Positions 61,806 to 64,000 of a stretch of 64,000 nucleotides of DNA are shown here, piece after piece. The notes under the pieces are model-generated. The model did not search any database, was not told where the DNA came from, and saw only the letters and a list, made by a program, of their open reading frames with translations. This stretch comes from CAWVSB01 sp046710535 (GTDB taxonomy: Bacteria; Pseudomonadota; Gammaproteobacteria; Pseudomonadales; CAWVSB01). The stretch covers positions 1 through 64,000 of the forward strand of contig JBKEHH010000006.1 of NCBI GenBank assembly GCA_046710535.1, in the 5' to 3' direction. The position numbers and the translations under genes were made by a program. Positions within the stretch are counted from its first letter, which is position 1. Every line of letters starts with the position of its first letter.

Positions 61806-62579
61806 ATGCTAGCGGCAAATAATATAGATCTGTCTATTAACGGCGTTAAGTTACTCGATGATGTGTCGCTAGAGTTGGCGCCAGGATCAGTTACCGCAGT
61901 CATTGGCCCCAATGGTGCAGGTAAAACAAGTTTGTTAAAAGCGATCACCAATGAAGTGGCTATAAATTCTGGTAGTGTCGTTTTTAATGGTAAACACATA
62001 GACCATTGGAGTGCTCGCCAGCGCGCGGCAATGATGGCCGTATTAGCACAAGGCTCACAGCTTAATTTTCCTTTTACGGTTGAAGAGGTTGTTGCGCTAG
62101 GACGTACCCCGCACAGCAGCGGTGTTGAGCGGGATAAAGAAATTGTCGCACAGGCTTTGAAGTTGGTTGACTGTGAGTATTTACGCGATCGAATTTTTAC
62201 CCGTTTGTCTGGTGGCGAAAAACAGCGAGTACAGTTTGCCCGGGTGCTTGCCCAGATATGGGAGCCGAGCGATGACGGGGAACAGTTATTGGTATTAGAT
62301 GAACCAACGGCATCGTTTGATTTAGCTCATCAACAAATGATGTTAGAAACCATTGCTACTTTAACTAATAAAAACATAGCCGTATTGATCGTATTGCATG
62401 ATTTAAATTTGGCAATTAGCTGCGCTGACCAAATTGTGATGATCGGCTGTGGACAAGTGCAAGCAGTTGGACTACCTAGCCAAGTGGTTAACCCAGAAAA
62501 TATTTTACGAATCTTCGGCGTTAATATCGATATTGTGCCTCATCCTAAGACTGGTGCACCGGTTGTTATTCCGCTTTAG
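61806..62579 (+). CDS. btuD: Cobalamin ABC transporter ATP-binding protein
   Basis: A 257-aa ABC ATPase for the BtuC permease. The Walker A is GPNGAGKTS, the signature LSGGEKQRVQFARVLAQIWEP and the Walker B LLVLDEPTASFD. The N-terminal ANNIDLSINGVKLLDDVSLELAPG and the H-loop VLHDLNLAIS match the heme/B12/siderophore ATPase group. It sits directly after btuC. A periplasmic binding protein gene (btuF) is not in the window and may lie beyond its right end or elsewhere. Confidence 0.9.
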   Translation: MLAANNIDLSINGVKLLDDVSLELAPGSVTAVIGPNGAGKTSLLKAITNEVAINSGSVVFNGKHIDHWSARQRAAMMAVLAQGSQLNFPFTVEEVVALGRTPHSSGVERDKEIVAQALKLVDCEYLRDRIFTRLSGGEKQRVQFARVLAQIWEPSDDGEQLLVLDEPTASFDLAHQQMMLETIATLTNKNIAVLIVLHDLNLAISCADQIVMIGCGQVQAVGLPSQVVNPENILRIFGVNIDIVPHPKTGAPVVIPL

Positions 62580-62595
62580 TAGGGCATGCTAAAAA

Positions 62596-63123
62596 ATGAC
62601 TTTAGACAGTGAATTAATCTTAGGTGGCGCTCGCTCTGGCAAAAGTAAATTGGCTGAGCAGCGGGCCGCTGAATCGGGTTTAAAACTGGTTTATATAGCC
62701 ACCGGGACAGCAGGTGATAATGAAATGCGTGAGCGCATTGCGCATCATCAAACTAGCCGCGATAAAAAATGGCAGTTAGTAGAAGAGCCGATAAATTTGG
62801 CAGATGCGTTGTTGTTATATTCCAATACCGAAAACTGTATCTTGGTTGACTGCTTAACACTTTGGTTAAGTAATTGTTTGCATCAAGACTGCTGGCATGA
62901 ACAACGAGATAAGTTATTAGCAGCGTTTAGCCAGCTTAACGGCAGAGTATTATTTGTTAGTAATGAGGTGGGTATGGGTATTACGCCAATGGGTGAGCTG
63001 ACGCGCCGCTTTGTAGATGAAAGTGGATTTTTACACCAACAACTTGCGAGCATGTGCGACCAAGTGATGTTAGTCGTTGCCGGCCTTCCCCTGCAAATAA
63101 AGCCAACAGCAGAAAATCGATGA
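62596..63123 (+). CDS. cobU: Bifunctional adenosylcobinamide kinase / adenosylcobinamide-phosphate guanylyltransferase
   Basis: A 175-aa CobU (CobP) that phosphorylates adenosylcobinamide and then transfers GMP to it, preparing the nucleotide loop. The P-loop is LGGARSGKSKLAEQRA (about residues 9-24), followed by IATGTAGDNEMRERIAHHQTSRDKKWQLVEEP with the His that carries the guanylyl group, DCLTLWLSN and VSNEVGMGITPMGELTRRFVDESG. Length is normal. Its stop overlaps the cobT start (ATGA). Confidence 0.95.
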   Translation: MTLDSELILGGARSGKSKLAEQRAAESGLKLVYIATGTAGDNEMRERIAHHQTSRDKKWQLVEEPINLADALLLYSNTENCILVDCLTLWLSNCLHQDCWHEQRDKLLAAFSQLNGRVLFVSNEVGMGITPMGELTRRFVDESGFLHQQLASMCDQVMLVVAGLPLQIKPTAENR

Positions 63124-64000
63124 GTAACTGGTGGCAACAACCGGCAAAAACAATTTGCCAGCCCAGCAGGCAGTTGGCGATAACGCGGCAACAGCAGTTA
63201 ACCAAACCAGCCGGGTCACTCGGTTTATTAGAGCAGATAGCAATTGATTTTGCTGGCTGGCAGCAATGTGAAATCCCGCAATTAGAAAAAATTCAAATAT
63301 GTGTGTTCGCTGCAGACCACGGTATTGTAGAAGAAGGCGTATCGGCATTTCCACAAATTGTTACCGGTGAAATGGTTAAGAATTTTGCCAGCGGCGGGGC
63401 GGCTATTTCAGTGATTGCTAAACAAGTTGGAGCTAGCTTTTCGTTAGTCAATATGGGTTTAGCAGTCTCTCTTGATGAGGTTGCTGGGGTGATTGATTGC
63501 AGCGTAGCCAGTGGCACTAATAACTTTGCTAAAGCCCGCGCAATGGATAGTCATCAAATGGCTAAAGCTATGCAGGTAGGTGCAGAGCAGGTAGATAACG
63601 ATACACAGCTGTTTGTTGGTGGTGAAATGGGCATTGGTAACAGTACTTCTGCCGCTGCAATTGTGAGTGCTGCATTGGGTTTATCTACCGATCAAACCGT
63701 TGGTAAAGGCACCGGAGTTGATAGTGCTGGCTTAGCTAAAAAGCGAACAGTGATAGCCCGAGCTCTAGACCTACATGGAGAGCAATTGACTACCCCTACC
63801 AGTATTTTAAGTTGCCTTGGTGGGTTTGAGATTGCGGCGCTAGTTGGTGCATATATCCGTTGTGCCCAAATGGGTATTCCTATACTGGTAGATGGCTATA
63901 TTAGTTCCGCTGCGGCATTGTTAGCCTGCCAGTTGAATCCTAGCGTACGTAATTGGATGTTGTTTGCTCATCGCTCCCAAGAACCAGGGCATCAATATGT
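63120..64000 (+). CDS. cobT: Nicotinate-nucleotide–dimethylbenzimidazole phosphoribosyltransferase (partial at the right edge)
   Basis: CobT makes alpha-ribazole phosphate for the lower ligand of cobalamin. The frame starts at ATG 63120, overlapping the cobU stop, and runs through the window end without a stop: 293 complete codons. Family blocks are LTKPAGSLGLLEQIAIDFAGWQ near the N-terminus, FAADHGIVEEGVSAFPQIVTGEMVKNFASGGAAI (about residues 60-95), VGGEMGIGNSTSAAAI and VDGYISSAAALLA. About 50-60 C-terminal residues are expected beyond the window. It completes the nucleotide-loop part of the salvage cluster with cobU; cobS and cobC may follow. Confidence 0.93.
   Translation, partial: MSNWWQQPAKTICQPSRQLAITRQQQLTKPAGSLGLLEQIAIDFAGWQQCEIPQLEKIQICVFAADHGIVEEGVSAFPQIVTGEMVKNFASGGAAISVIAKQVGASFSLVNMGLAVSLDEVAGVIDCSVASGTNNFAKARAMDSHQMAKAMQVGAEQVDNDTQLFVGGEMGIGNSTSAAAIVSAALGLSTDQTVGKGTGVDSAGLAKKRTVIARALDLHGEQLTTPTSILSCLGGFEIAALVGAYIRCAQMGIPILVDGYISSAAALLACQLNPSVRNWMLFAHRSQEPGHQY

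Overview
The window reads as chromosome of a marine-type gammaproteobacterium with moderate-to-low GC. Gene content (Hda, PurMN, NasST/Nas-Nir, DgkA, VF530 protein, the DUF3348/DUF802/OmpA/DUF2894 cluster, BtuB with cobalamin salvage) would suit the Cellvibrionales/Spongiibacteraceae neighbourhood, but the exact lineage is inference. No rRNA, tRNA, CRISPR or prophage was seen. The only mobile DNA is the right end of an IS3-family element at the left edge.

Layout. 1-115: tail of an IS3-type transposase and the IS end, abutting a dCMP deaminase gene. 111-2402 (minus): dCMP deaminase, purN, purM. 2546-7609 (plus): DUF2066 exported protein, hda, a DksA/TraR zinc-finger protein, an MFS transporter and an alkaline phosphatase lipoprotein. 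7716-10008: an NfeD/SPFH membrane pair and a SIMPL protein. 10021-23856 (minus): a complete nitrate assimilation island with two porin-like genes, nasT-nasS, nrtA-nrtB-nrtD, nirB-nirD and nasA. 23954-26576 (minus): an arsenic operon (arsR-arsC-arsH-acr3) with a perfect palindromic operator. 26649-31868: an Lrp-type regulator divergent from an indolepyruvate-ferredoxin-oxidoreductase-type gene and a leucine-dehydrogenase-type gene. 32092-37830 (minus): MgtE, then a four-gene proton-channel/OmpA module that resembles the motor half of Zorya. 38213-41853: class II aldolase and MarR around a shared operator, a GNAT gene, AzlCD and a TSUP permease. 42044-54728: two small or DNA-binding proteins, type III glutamine synthetase, and housekeeping membrane and redox genes. 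55092-56345: a decayed GGDEF gene. 56440-64000 (plus): a cobalamin riboswitch followed by btuB-cobO-cobQ-btuC-btuD-cobU-cobT; cobT runs off the window.

How it works together. The nitrate island carries a visible two-layer control. Sigma-54 type promoters (one with a GCACC-N5-GGTGC NtrC-type site upstream) drive leaders in which a small hairpin with an A..G hexaloop, the kind bound by ANTAR proteins, overlaps the 5' arm of an intrinsic terminator. NasT, encoded between the two controlled units, has an ANTAR domain, and NasS is its nitrate/nitrite-sensing partner. One leader precedes nrtABD-nirBD-nasA and the other precedes an outer-membrane porin-like gene, which suggests a dedicated porin within the regulon. 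Glutamine synthetase III has a sigma-54-like promoter too.

Integrity. Four otherwise healthy genes (nasA, nrtB, the lrp-type gene, a GNAT gene) are each broken by a single-base length change in a homopolymer. That pattern fits sequencing or assembly error at least as well as real loss. The GGDEF gene is different: it has two in-frame nonsense codons, a missing membrane region and a ruined GGDEF motif, so it looks like a true pseudogene.
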